This document shows, piece by piece, positions 16,824 through 24,483 of a stretch of 64,000 nucleotides of DNA; within the stretch, counting starts at the first letter, position 1, and each line of letters opens with the position of its first letter. Made by a program: the position numbers and the translations under genes. This DNA is from Novosphingobium aerophilum (GTDB lineage Bacteria; Pseudomonadota; Alphaproteobacteria; Sphingomonadales; Sphingomonadaceae). Location: contig NZ_JACLAU010000006.1 of assembly GCF_014230305.1 (NCBI RefSeq), positions 108,083-172,082 of the forward strand. The letters are read 5' to 3'. The notes under the pieces are model-generated. The model made no database searches. It was not told where the DNA came from and saw only the letters and a list, made by a program, of their open reading frames with translations.

Positions 16824-18114
16824 CGTGAAAGCTCCCATGGACTTTGCCGATATGGAGCCGGAGGATTTGGCCAGCCGCATTGCTGCGGCCATGCACGTCG
16901 GCACGGGCATTCGCGCGACGCCGTATAGCTGGCCCGACCCCCGTTCGCTGCCCACGCGGCAATGGCTGCTTGGCCATTGGCTGCTGAGGGGTGAGGTTAC
17001 GGCGATCATCGCGCCTGGTGGCACCGGGAAGAGCACGATCGGCACTGCTATGGCGTTGTCGCTCGCATCCGGCCGGCCTCTGCTTGGCAAATCGCTCCCG
17101 CGTGGCGCGCAGTCGGCGTGGATCTACAACCTTGAGGATTCGCAAGACGAGCTGGACCGGCAGGTATCAGCCGCCTGTCTCTTTCATGGGATAACGGCTG
17201 TTGACTGCGCAGGCCGGCTGTTCGTGGATAGCGGGCTGATCCAGCCGCTCTGCACGGCGACCGAAGATCGCGACGGCTTCGCCCTGGTAGAGGACGTGTT
17301 CACGCAGGTGGCGGCAACGATCCGTGAGCGTGGAATTTCGGCTGTGATCGTGGATCCATTCGTGTCCAGCCATACCGTTCACGAGAGCAGCAACGAGGCC
17401 ATCAACGCCATCGCCAAGCGGTGGAAGCGGCTGGCTCAGGAAACAGGCTGCGCGGTCGTGCTGGTGCACCATACCAAGAAGCTGGGCGGGCGTGAGGTAA
17501 CGGCAGAGGATGGACGCGGCGCGGTCGCCTTGCGTGACGCTGCCCGCGTCGTGCTGCCCCTCAATGCGATGAGCCAGGCCGAGGCCGAGGAACTGGGCAT
17601 TACCGATCCTGCGCTTCGCCGCTCGCTGGTGCGCGTCGATACCGGCAAGGCCAATCGCGCTCCCCCGGACGCGGCAACTTGGATCAAGTTGGAAAGCCAG
17701 TGCCTCGAAAACGGCGATGGCAGCGAGCCTGCCGATTATGTCGGCGTCGCCACGCTCTGGGAAAAGCCGGACGTGTTCCATGGCCTGAGCACATGGCACC
17801 TCTACATGGTCCAGAAAGGACTTGCGGCTGGTGACTGGCGCGAGAGTGTTCAGGCCAAGGATTGGGTTGGCCACCTTGTCGCCAACGTGGCGGGCCTGTC
17901 CGCCAAAACCGACAAAGGACGCATCAAGGCAATCATTCGGACGTGGCGCAAGAATGGTGCTCTGGCGGTCGAAACCCGTCCCGACAAGAACGGGGACGAG
18001 CGGCCATTCGTGATCGTCGGCAAAGCCGTTGACCCCAGCGAGATTGGCCCACGTCCGCACCTTGAAAAGTGCGGTGCGGAAAGTGCGGGAGGTGCGGATG
18101 ATGACCCGCGTTGA
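16816..18114 (+). CDS. RepA/RecA-fold hexameric helicase-like ATPase
   Basis: 432 residues from ATG 16816 with a strong AGGAGGAG (16803-16810). The AAA_25/RepA core carries Walker A PGGTGKST (67-74), Walker B AVIVD (Asp180) and LVHHTKK (216-222), the motif after strand 4 found in RepA-type replicative helicases. The C-terminal 130 residues are a helical, basic DNA-binding-like segment (DWVGHLVANVAGLSAKTDKGRIKAIIRTWRKNG). Last gene of the island replication operon; its 3' end lies within a cluster of GTGCGG/CCGCAC hexamers that may be the origin it acts on. Confidence 0.88.
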   Translation: MRDVKAPMDFADMEPEDLASRIAAAMHVGTGIRATPYSWPDPRSLPTRQWLLGHWLLRGEVTAIIAPGGTGKSTIGTAMALSLASGRPLLGKSLPRGAQSAWIYNLEDSQDELDRQVSAACLFHGITAVDCAGRLFVDSGLIQPLCTATEDRDGFALVEDVFTQVAATIRERGISAVIVDPFVSSHTVHESSNEAINAIAKRWKRLAQETGCAVVLVHHTKKLGGREVTAEDGRGAVALRDAARVVLPLNAMSQAEAEELGITDPALRRSLVRVDTGKANRAPPDAATWIKLESQCLENGDGSEPADYVGVATLWEKPDVFHGLSTWHLYMVQKGLAAGDWRESVQAKDWVGHLVANVAGLSAKTDKGRIKAIIRTWRKNGALAVETRPDKNGDERPFVIVGKAVDPSEIGPRPHLEKCGAESAGGADDDPR

Positions 18115-18216
18115 AACCAGTCCGCACTACCCGCACCTCCCTTATAGGGAGTGCGGTGGTGCGGGTGCGGTTGAATTGGCTGGCAAGACCGAGATTGACA
18201 TGATCACAAGGTGCGG
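18055..18216. repeat. GTGCGG hexamer cluster, candidate replication origin
   Basis: GTGCGG occurs at 18069, 18074, 18083, 18092, 18151, 18159, 18165 and 18211, and its complement CCGCAC at 18055, 18122 and 18131. That is eleven copies in about 160 bases, where chance would give well under one per strand. A dyad is centred on TTATA (18142-18146), with CTCCC/GGGAG and then hexamers on each side. Position right after the helicase gene suits iterons of a replication origin; the function is inferred. Confidence 0.6.
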
Positions 18217-18295
18217 GTTGCCAAGGGTGGGCGCACTCGCCAGGCGGACCGTTGCGCGCGTCGATGCCTCGATGTATTGCAGATGCCGTCACAGG

Positions 18296-18366
18296 GCGGC
18301 CTTGGCCGAGTGGTTAGGCACCGGGCTTCCATCCCGTTTACAGGAGTTCGATCCTCCTAGGCCGCT
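18296..18366 (+). tRNA. tRNA-Gly(TCC) carried inside the island
   Basis: 71 bases folding as a cloverleaf. The acceptor stem GCGGCCT/AGGCCGC has seven perfect pairs. The D arm is GCC..GGC with GG in the loop. The anticodon stem is CCGGG/CCCGT (four pairs plus one mismatch) around loop CTTCCAT, giving anticodon TCC. The variable loop has four bases, and the T arm is AGGAG/CTCCT with loop TTCGATC. CCA is not encoded, unlike the neighbouring tRNA-Gln. The D stem has only three pairs. Confidence 0.78.
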
Positions 18367-18561
18367 CAATCGACGTGATGACCGTCGCCATCATGACCCC
18401 GATGGGCACGTCCCGAACGACAGGGGGACGTATCAAGGACGTGGCGGAATTTGTGCCTGCTTTTCGATTGGCAAGGGGCCTTTCTGCCCCTTCGTAGGTC
18501 AACATGGGAACGGGGTAAGGCACGTCCTCCAAGGGGTGGCCACTTACCCTGGGCTTACGCG

Positions 18562-18927
18562 ATGAGACGTCTGCCTGATGCCATCAAGCGCCGGATCGTC
18601 GAGCATTTGGCTTGCTATCAGACACACGCCGAGGTGGCGGACCTGGTTGCCGGTGAGTTCGACGTCACCCTGACCCCGCGACACGTCCGAGCCTATGACC
18701 CTATGTCGTTCCAGTTTGCCGGGTCACACCGTTGGCTGGACTATCACCGGATCGTGCGCGACCGCTGCGAAAAGGAGTTGGGCGAGGTCGCCATTGCCCA
18801 TCGCGCGTACCGGATGCGGCAGCTTCAACGAATACTCGATCTGGCGATGGAGCGAGGCGACTATCGGCTTGCCCTCAAGACCCTTGAACAAGCCGCGAAG
18901 GAAATGGGAAACTGGTACGTGCGTTGA
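18562..18927 (+). CDS. DUF2280 family phage-related protein
   Basis: 121 residues from ATG 18562. RLPDAIKRRIVEHLACYQTHAEVADLVAGEFDVTLTPRHVRAYDP is a DNA-binding-like N-terminal HTH, followed by DYHRIVRDRCEKELGEVAIAHRAYRMRQLQRILDLAMERGDYRLALKTLEQAAKEMGNWY, the typical DUF2280 C-terminus. To my knowledge the family is found in phages and prophages, often near packaging genes; if it acts as a small terminase, it would let the island use a helper phage's packaging. That role is conjecture. It is the only gene between the tRNA-Gly and the right attachment site. Confidence 0.8.
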   Translation: MRRLPDAIKRRIVEHLACYQTHAEVADLVAGEFDVTLTPRHVRAYDPMSFQFAGSHRWLDYHRIVRDRCEKELGEVAIAHRAYRMRQLQRILDLAMERGDYRLALKTLEQAAKEMGNWYVR

Positions 18928-19236
18928 TCGTGTCGGTTGGCCTAGCCGCCTCTTCACGCCGACCTCAGAGCAATCGAGTACGCCCGCAAGCAAACTCCAT
19001 GATAGCGTAACCGATCGTGTCGGGTGTGGGGTCAATTGCCGCACCGATCGGGCCGGTGCTTAGGCCTGAAATGCGGTCCGGTGCCTGAAAAGCCATTCCG
19101 GCTGGATTCGCGCGTCGCGCTACTATCGTTTGCCGCCAGCCGTGCGCAATCGCATCGCAATGTGGGGTGGAATGTGGGGGCAATGCGGACGCTAATCTAG
19201 TAACACATTGATAGAAGGTGATTTTCTTACATAAAA
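18928..19236. other. Right end of the island, non-coding, with putative integrase arm sites
   Basis: No gene recognised. It contains two motifs with a 12-bp period, TGTGGGGTGGA (19161-19171) and TGTGGGGGCAA (19173-19183), matching the pair next to the integrase at the left end. The end next to the tRNA is AT-rich. Confidence 0.55.
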
Positions 19237-19255
19237 TGGATGCCCCGCGAGGATT
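19237..19255. repeat. Right attachment repeat (within tRNA-Gln)
   Basis: Identical 19-base copy of 3704-3722, made up of the CCA, discriminator base, 3' acceptor strand and part of the T arm of tRNA-Gln. After integration this copy completes the functional tRNA gene. Confidence 0.92.
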
Positions 19256-19310
19256 CGAACCTCGATTGACGGAGTCAGAGTCCGTAGTCTTACCTTTAGA
19301 CGACGGGGCA
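19237..19310 (-). tRNA. tRNA-Gln(CTG), island integration target
   Basis: 74 bases on the minus strand including an encoded CCA. Acceptor TGCCCCG/CGGGGCA, D stem GTCT/AGAC, anticodon stem ACGGA/TCCGT around CTCTGAC (anticodon CTG), and T arm GAGG..CCTC with TTCGAAT. The 3' end faces the island and has lost its neighbouring hairpin to the island's far side (3685-3704). Confidence 0.95.
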
Positions 19311-19397
19311 CCGCGGAGCCGGCGCTCTAGTCTGGCGGTGGGAGCCGGTCAAGGGGATTCGCGCGGGTTTCGGGCCGCTGGGGAGCCGGGTGGGGGC

Positions 19398-20033
19398 TCA
19401 GTATCCGGCCTCGATCGCCACGCGGATCGCCTCGGCCGTGGTCCGCACGCCGAGCGCCTTGAGCACGGCGCCGCGGTGCATCTTGACCGTCCGTTCCGAC
19501 AGGCCCAGCTCCCAGGCGATCTGCTTGTTCAGCTTGCCGGCCGCCATCTGGACCAGCACCGCGCGCTGGCGCGCGGACAAGGCCTGGATCTTCTCGTGCG
19601 CCACCTGGCGGCGCATGTCGTTCTCCCGCGCCTGTTCGCCGGGGATCTCCACCTGCGAACCGAGATAGTACATCAGTTCGCCGTCATCGTCGAAGATCGG
19701 GGCCACCATCACCGCGTTGCGAAAGCGGGTCCCGTCCTTGCGGTAATTGGTGATCTCGACCATGACCGGCTGTCTTCGCCGGATCCCCGTGCGCAGCGTC
19801 TCGGTCAGCCAGGGTTCGGTTTCCGGGCCATTGAGGAATCGGCAGTTGCGGCCCAGGATCTCGGATGCGGAATAGCCGGTGAGCTCCTCGAACGCGCGGT
19901 TGCACTCCACGATCGGGTTATCCGGCAAGCGCGGATTGCTCAGGACGGCGGCGATGGCGCTCTTTTCGAGCATTTCCGGTAAGGGCATCATCGGCAAAGG
20001 CCACTCCCCACCGCCATATTCAACGTGTCTCAT
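19398..20033 (-). CDS. LOV-HTH blue-light-responsive transcription factor (EL222-like)
   Basis: 211 residues. The N-terminal LOV domain has the flavin-binding motif GRNCRFLNG with the photoactive cysteine at about residue 64, preceded by NPIVECNRAFEELTGYS and followed by MVEITNYRKDGTRFRNAVMVAPIFDDDGELMYYLGSQVE. The C-terminal LuxR-type HTH is LSARQRAVLVQMAAGKLNKQIAWELGLSERTVKMHRGAVLKALGV (about 151-195). Order, length and sequence closely follow EL222 of Erythrobacter litoralis, which dimerises and binds DNA when blue light forms the cysteinyl-flavin adduct. All needed residues are present. Targets unknown. It lies just upstream of tRNA-Gln on the same strand. An internal Met (19991) is an alternative start. 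Confidence 0.93.
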   Translation of the reverse strand: MRHVEYGGGEWPLPMMPLPEMLEKSAIAAVLSNPRLPDNPIVECNRAFEELTGYSASEILGRNCRFLNGPETEPWLTETLRTGIRRRQPVMVEITNYRKDGTRFRNAVMVAPIFDDDGELMYYLGSQVEIPGEQARENDMRRQVAHEKIQALSARQRAVLVQMAAGKLNKQIAWELGLSERTVKMHRGAVLKALGVRTTAEAIRVAIEAGY

Positions 20034-20241
20034 AGGTCACGTTCCCGCCCAAGCCATCGTCACCGTGCCGGGGTAATACGCAATTGCCGGTCTGAACAGC
20101 CCTTTTGGACAGGTTGAGCTGTCCATTTTGGTGGACACTCGCCTCCCGGCGGGGGGTGCCCTTGCCGCGGAGCCCCTGCCGGGTTACGATTGCGCCACGT
20201 TCCCGCGACCGCGCGGGGCCCTGGATTTAGAGTAGTTGACC

Positions 20242-21390
20242 ATGGCGGACCATCTTCCGCCGGTTGCGCGTGAGCCTGCCGCAGAGTCCGGCACGGCAGA
20301 CGAACCCGGCGTTCCGCGCCCCGCAACGGGGGACAGCGGCCTGCGCCGCACCGGCGCGCGCGGCGCGTCGGGGCCGCGACAGGCCTATGCGGCGATCGAT
20401 CTGGGCACCAACAATTGTCGCCTGCTGATCGCCCGACCCGCGGGTGACAGTTTCGTGGTGATCGATGCGTTCAGCCGGGTGGTCCGGCTTGGCGAGGGAC
20501 TCGCCCAGTCGGGACGGCTGAGCGACGCGGCCATGGACCGGGCGCTGGCCGCCCTGCAGATCTGCGCCGACAAGCTGCGCCGCCGCAACGTCCACCTCGC
20601 CCGGTCGGTGGCGACCGAGGCTTGCCGCCGCGCCAGCAACGGTGCCGAGTTTATCGAGCGGGTCCGGCGCGAGACCGGGATCGCGCTCAACGTGATCAGC
20701 GCGCAGGAAGAGGCGCGACTGGCGGTGCTCGGTTGCCACATCCTGCTTGAGCAGGGCGAGGGACCGGCGGTGATCTTCGACATCGGCGGCGGCTCCACCG
20801 AACTGGTGCTGATCGAAAGCGGCCCGGCCGTGCCGCGCATCCTTGACTGGCAATCGGTCCCCTGGGGCGTGGTCTCGTTGAGCGAGACCTGCGGGCCCGA
20901 GGGGGCCGACGCCACCCAGCGCGCGGCCCGCTACCAGCGGATGCGGAGCCTTGTCGACGAGGCCTTCGCCCCCTTCGCCGAACGGATCGCCCCGGCCCGG
21001 GCCGACCCGCCCACGGCCGAATCGCTGCGCCTGCTCGGCACGTCCGGCACGGTGACCACCCTGGCGAGCCTCCATCTCGACCTGCCCAGCTACGATCGCA
21101 GCGCGGTGGACGGCGTGATCGTCCCCGCCACGGCGATGCGGGCGATCGCCAGCCGCCTTTCCGGCCTGAGCCTGGCCGAGCGCCGCGAAGTGCCCTGCAT
21201 CGGGCGCGAGCGCGCCGACCTGGTGGTGGCGGGTTGCGCGATCCTCGAATCGATCCTCGACATCTGGCCGGCCGATCGCCTGGGGGTTGCCGATCGGGGC
21301 ATCCGCGAGGGAATCCTGCGCAGCCTGATGGCGACAGGCCTGCGCCGCGACGGGGCCGGTGCCCTGCGGACCGGGCAGGATGCGGTATGA
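20242..21390 (+). CDS. Ppx/GppA exopolyphosphatase-family phosphatase
   Basis: Hydrolyses polyphosphate and/or pppGpp; the two activities cannot be told apart from sequence. 382 residues from ATG 20242. After a disordered 50-residue start comes the actin-like ATPase fold: AAIDLGTNNCRLLIARP (phosphate 1), VATEACRRASN, EEARLAVLG, and VIFDIGGGSTELVLIE (phosphate 2). Then come LRLLGTSGTVTTLAS and RGIREGILRSLM at the end, all family landmarks. Lacks the C-terminal HD domain of long Ppx. The stop overlaps the rlmE start by four bases (ATGA), a common gene pair in alphaproteobacteria. Confidence 0.93.
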   Translation: MADHLPPVAREPAAESGTADEPGVPRPATGDSGLRRTGARGASGPRQAYAAIDLGTNNCRLLIARPAGDSFVVIDAFSRVVRLGEGLAQSGRLSDAAMDRALAALQICADKLRRRNVHLARSVATEACRRASNGAEFIERVRRETGIALNVISAQEEARLAVLGCHILLEQGEGPAVIFDIGGGSTELVLIESGPAVPRILDWQSVPWGVVSLSETCGPEGADATQRAARYQRMRSLVDEAFAPFAERIAPARADPPTAESLRLLGTSGTVTTLASLHLDLPSYDRSAVDGVIVPATAMRAIASRLSGLSLAERREVPCIGRERADLVVAGCAILESILDIWPADRLGVADRGIREGILRSLMATGLRRDGAGALRTGQDAV

Positions 21391-22061
21391 GCCGCTCGGG
21401 TCGCGATCCCGGCACGCGCCTCAAGACGGCGAAGAAGCGGACGGTCAGTTCGGCCCGCTGGCTGCAGCGCCAGCTTAACGATCCCTATGTCCGGCAGGCC
21501 AAGGCCGATGGCTATCGCAGCCGCGCCGCCTACAAGCTGGCCGAACTGGACGAGCGCTTCGGCCTGCTCAAGGGCGTGCGCCGGGTGGTCGATCTGGGCA
21601 TAGCCCCGGGCGGCTGGAGCCAGGTCGTGCGCCAACGGGCCCCCTCGGCCCGGGTGGTCGGGATCGACCTCTTGCCGACCGAGCCGATCGAAGGCGTCAC
21701 GATCTTCGAGATGGACTTCATGGCCGATGAGGCGCCTCCGGCGCTGGAAGGGGCGCTGGACGGAGCGCCGGACTTGGTCCTGTCGGACATGGCGGCCAAC
21801 ACCGTGGGGCACAAGCAGACCGATCACCTGCGGACGATGGGTCTGGTGGAAACGGCGGTCGATTTCGCGATCCACACCCTTGCCCCCGGCGGTGCCTTCG
21901 TGGCCAAGGTCTTTGCCGGCGGCACCGATGCCGAACTGCTGACAATCCTCAAGCGCAACTTCGCCACGGTGAAACATGCCAAGCCGCCCGCCAGCCGCAA
22001 GGATTCGTCGGAGTGGTATGTGATCGCCCAGGGTTTCAAGGGTCCAGGGCCGCAAGGGTAG
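21387..22061 (+). CDS. rlmE: 23S rRNA 2'-O-ribose methyltransferase RlmE
   Basis: Methylates U2552 of 23S rRNA during 50S assembly. 224 residues. RSARWLQRQLNDPYVRQAKADGYRSRAAYKL carries the first catalytic-tetrad Lys; VVDLGIAPGGWSQVV is the SAM motif; DLVLSDMAANTVGHKQTDH carries the catalytic Asp; and GGAFVAKVF carries the second Lys. The last Glu would lie in SEWYVIAQGFKG. Normal length. Translationally coupled to the ppx/gppA gene. Confidence 0.96.
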   Translation: MSRSGRDPGTRLKTAKKRTVSSARWLQRQLNDPYVRQAKADGYRSRAAYKLAELDERFGLLKGVRRVVDLGIAPGGWSQVVRQRAPSARVVGIDLLPTEPIEGVTIFEMDFMADEAPPALEGALDGAPDLVLSDMAANTVGHKQTDHLRTMGLVETAVDFAIHTLAPGGAFVAKVFAGGTDAELLTILKRNFATVKHAKPPASRKDSSEWYVIAQGFKGPGPQG

Positions 22062-22110
22062 GGCCGCGTGCTGGCCCCCAGGCCATAACCAGAAGGTCAG
22101 CCCATAACGA

Positions 22111-22138
22111 AAAAGGCGGAGCCGCAGCCCCGCCTTTT
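22111..22138. terminator. Bidirectional rho-independent terminator between rlmE and the cytochrome c gene
   Basis: AAAAGGCGG (22111-22119) pairs with CCGCCTTTT (22130-22138), a 9-bp stem ending in A-run/T-run on both sides, placed between two convergent genes. Confidence 0.85.
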
Positions 22139-22175
22139 GCGACAATCGCGCGGCTTGCCCGCGCGGAGGGCTCGG

Positions 22176-22799
22176 TTACTGCGCGGCGGCTTCCGAGGCC
22201 GGGGCTGCATCCCCAGCGGCGGCATCGGCGGGCGCTGCGTCGGCAGGGGCGGCATCCGCGGCGGGAGCGGCCGGGAGCGGCAGGTTGGAGCCCTGCGCGT
22301 TGAGGTACAGGATCACGTTGGCGCGCTCCTGCCCGTCGGCGAGGCCGGCGAAGCTCATCTTGGTGCCAGCAGCGAAGCCCTTGGGGTTCTTCAGCCACTG
22401 GTCAAGCGTGGCGAAATCCCACTTGCCACCCTTGGCCTTGAGGTCATCCGAGAAGGCATAGCCGCCGCGGCCCGAGGCGATCGACTCGCCGACCACACCA
22501 TAGAGGTTGGGGCCAATTCCGCTGGCGCCGCCCTGGTTGATGGTGTGGCACGACTGGCACTTCTTGAAGGTGGCCTCGCCCTTGGCGGCATCGCCCTGAG
22601 CCAGCCGGGCCTCGATCGGCGCTTCGCCGCCGCCGGCGTCGCCCTCGCTGGAGACCACGCCTTCGATCTCGTAGCCCATCTTTTCGGGGCGTTCCGGCTT
22701 ATCGGCCAGAAAGTGGTGGGCGGAAAGGCTGCCGAGGCCCAGGGCCACGATTCCCGAAAACAGTGCCCAGCCGGCGATCGTATTGTTGCGGTCTTCCAT
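22176..22799 (-). CDS. Membrane-anchored class I cytochrome c
   Basis: 207 residues from ATG 22799 (MEDRNNTIAGWALFSGIVALGLGSLSAHHF). The uncleaved N-terminal helix anchors a periplasmic haem domain. CQSCH (haem attachment) follows RLAQGDAAKGEATFKK; TKMSFAG supplies the methionine ligand. A 30-residue Ala/Pro/Asp-rich repeat tail (repeated PADAA units) ends the protein. This is the CycM-like membrane cytochrome type that carries electrons between the bc1 complex and oxidases in alphaproteobacteria. Divergent from pheA. Confidence 0.92.
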   Translation of the reverse strand: MEDRNNTIAGWALFSGIVALGLGSLSAHHFLADKPERPEKMGYEIEGVVSSEGDAGGGEAPIEARLAQGDAAKGEATFKKCQSCHTINQGGASGIGPNLYGVVGESIASGRGGYAFSDDLKAKGGKWDFATLDQWLKNPKGFAAGTKMSFAGLADGQERANVILYLNAQGSNLPLPAAPAADAAPADAAPADAAAGDAAPASEAAAQ

Positions 22800-22990
22800 C
22801 AGTGCCCCGAGGTTGCTCTGGCGTTTGGCTGGCGCTCTAGTGAGGCAAGCGTCTGTGCGCAAGGGTCATTCCGGACAGTTTGCCACCTTACCGTCCGTTC
22901 CGTCCGCGCTGCGGATCGGGCGGGGCCGTCCCGACTGCCGAACGATTGCGCTTGCCCCCTGGCCGCCCGCCGGAATAAGCGCCATGCGCC

Positions 22991-23890
22991 ATGCACAGCT
23001 ATCCGCAACCCGCCGAAGCCCTGGTCGAGACCATGACCCGGGCCGCCCAGGTCGAGCCGAGCCGGGCCGTCGCCTTCCAGGGTGCGCCCGGGGCCAATTC
23101 GCATCGCGCCGCGCTGGAGTTCGCGCCCGACGGCCTGCCGTTGCCGTGCTTTTCCTTCGAGGACGCGCTCGATGCGGTGAAGGAAGGGCGGGCCGACCGG
23201 GCGATCATCCCGATCGAGAACTCGCAGCACGGCCGCGTGGCGGACATCCATTTCCTGCTGCCCGAATCCGGCCTGTCGATCGTGGCGGAGCATTTCCTGG
23301 CGATCACCCATGACCTGATGGCCCTGCCTGGCGCCCGCGGGCCCTTCGCCGTGGCCTGGTCGCATCCGCAGGCGCTGGGTCAGTCGCGGCACTTCCTGCG
23401 CCAGCGCGGGATCGTGCCCATGTCCTATGCGGACACGGCCGGGGCGGCGGCCTTCGTGCGCGAGCAGGGCGATCCGGCCGCCGCGGCGATCGCGCCCCGG
23501 CTGGCGGCTGAGCTTTACGGGCTCGACGTGGTGGAGCAGCGAGTCGAGGACGCGGCCGATAACACCACCCGCTTCGTCGTGCTCGCCCGGGCACCCCTGT
23601 CGGCAGCCGAGCGGGGGGCAGGGCCAGCGATGACGACCATGGTGTTCGAAGTGCGCAACGTGCCGGCCGCGCTTTACAAGGCGCTGGGCGGCCTGGCCAC
23701 CAACGGGGTCAACATGACCAAGCTGGAGAGCTACCAGAAGGGCGCCAGCTTCGCCGCGACCATGTTCTATGCCGATATCGTCGGGGCGCCCGGCGAGCCC
23801 TCGGTTGATCTGGCGCTCGAGGAGCTGGCCTTCCACTGCAAGGATCTGCGCCTGCTCGGCTGCTATCCCCAGGCCCGCCCACGTGGCTGA
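22991..23890 (+). CDS. pheA: Prephenate dehydratase
   Basis: Converts prephenate to phenylpyruvate in phenylalanine synthesis. 299 residues (start at 22991; Met at 23033 is an alternative). VAFQGAPGANSHRAAL opens the catalytic domain, followed by IIPIENSQHGRVADIH and then DNTTRFVVLAR, which holds the catalytic Thr of the TRF motif. The C-terminal ACT domain (TTMVFEVRNVPAALYKALGGLATNGVNMTKLESY) gives feedback control by phenylalanine. No chorismate mutase domain, as usual in alphaproteobacteria. The end overlaps the following acetyltransferase gene. Confidence 0.95.
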   Translation: MHSYPQPAEALVETMTRAAQVEPSRAVAFQGAPGANSHRAALEFAPDGLPLPCFSFEDALDAVKEGRADRAIIPIENSQHGRVADIHFLLPESGLSIVAEHFLAITHDLMALPGARGPFAVAWSHPQALGQSRHFLRQRGIVPMSYADTAGAAAFVREQGDPAAAAIAPRLAAELYGLDVVEQRVEDAADNTTRFVVLARAPLSAAERGAGPAMTTMVFEVRNVPAALYKALGGLATNGVNMTKLESYQKGASFAATMFYADIVGAPGEPSVDLALEELAFHCKDLRLLGCYPQARPRG

Positions 23891-24449
23891 GAACGCGGCT
23901 TTCGTCGCCGGGGATGCGGCTGCCGCGGCAGGGCCGGTCGTGCTGCGGGCGCCCACGGTGGACGATCTCACCGCCCTGTCGGTGCTCGGCATCGCCGCCT
24001 TCGTCCACAAGTTCGGGGACCTCTACCGGCCGCAGGATCTGCTGCCGTTCCTGATGGAGACCTACACCGAGGCGGCGCTGGCCCCAGAGATCGCCGATCC
24101 GGCCAAGCTTTACCGCGTGGCCGAACAGGATGGGGTGCTGGTGGGCTGGTGCAAGGTCGGGCTGACCTGCGGCTTTCCGGACCACGCCCGCGGAAACCGG
24201 GTGATGGAGCTGAAACAGCTCTACACCGCCCCCCGGGCGACGGGGCAGGGGCTCGGGCGCCAACTGATGGACTGGGCCATGAGCGAGTTCGCCGCCCGCG
24301 GGGCGGACGAGGTGCAGATCTCGGTCTGGTCGGGCAATCCCGGCGCCCAGCGGTTCTACCAGCGCTATGGCTTCGCCAAGGTGGCCGACATCTCCTTCCG
24401 GGTCGGCAGCCAGCTCGACGACGAGTTCCTGTTCGCGCGGATGTTGTGA
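23883..24449 (+). CDS. GNAT-family N-acetyltransferase
   Basis: 188 residues from GTG 23883, overlapping the pheA stop by 8 bases. VVLRAPTVDDLTALSVLGIAAFV opens the GNAT fold. VMELKQLYTAPRATGQGLGRQLMDWAM contains the acetyl-CoA pyrophosphate loop (ATGQGLG), and NPGAQRFYQRYGFAKVAD is the usual final motif. Substrate unknown. Co-transcription with pheA is likely from the overlap. Confidence 0.88.
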   Translation: MAENAAFVAGDAAAAAGPVVLRAPTVDDLTALSVLGIAAFVHKFGDLYRPQDLLPFLMETYTEAALAPEIADPAKLYRVAEQDGVLVGWCKVGLTCGFPDHARGNRVMELKQLYTAPRATGQGLGRQLMDWAMSEFAARGADEVQISVWSGNPGAQRFYQRYGFAKVADISFRVGSQLDDEFLFARML

Positions 24450-24456
24450 GCGCCTA

Positions 24457-24483
24457 GCCCGGTGGTGCGTCGCGCCACCGGGC
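24457..24483. terminator. Strong hairpin between convergent genes
   Basis: GCCCGGTGG (24457-24465) and CCACCGGGC (24475-24483) form a perfect 9-bp stem, with a further GCG/CGC inside the loop. No T-run follows. It lies between the convergent acetyltransferase and S9 peptidase genes, so a termination or mRNA-end role is plausible. Confidence 0.5.

Larger units (their letters stand above)
3704..19255. mobile_element. Integrative genomic island in tRNA-Gln(CTG), satellite-like, with type I restriction-modification cargo
   Basis: The element is about 15.5 kb, bounded by perfect 19-bp direct repeats of the tRNA-Gln 3' end. A tyrosine integrase lies just inside the left end and the intact tRNA at the right end. 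Contents in order: integrase, ankyrin-like gene, small hypothetical, unrecognised 428-aa gene, then on the minus strand YgjP-like, hsdR, hsdS and hsdM. On the plus strand follow a hypothetical gene, AlpA-type HTH, small gene, winged helix, Toprim protein, RepA-type ATPase, hexamer repeats, tRNA-Gly and a DUF2280 protein. There are no capsid, tail or conjugation genes, which points to a satellite or mobilisable island rather than a complete prophage or ICE. Confidence 0.9.

Noticed and set aside
20242..21390. Assignment as strictly Ppx or strictly GppA
   Set aside because: The short two-domain form is shared by both activities; motifs do not separate them.
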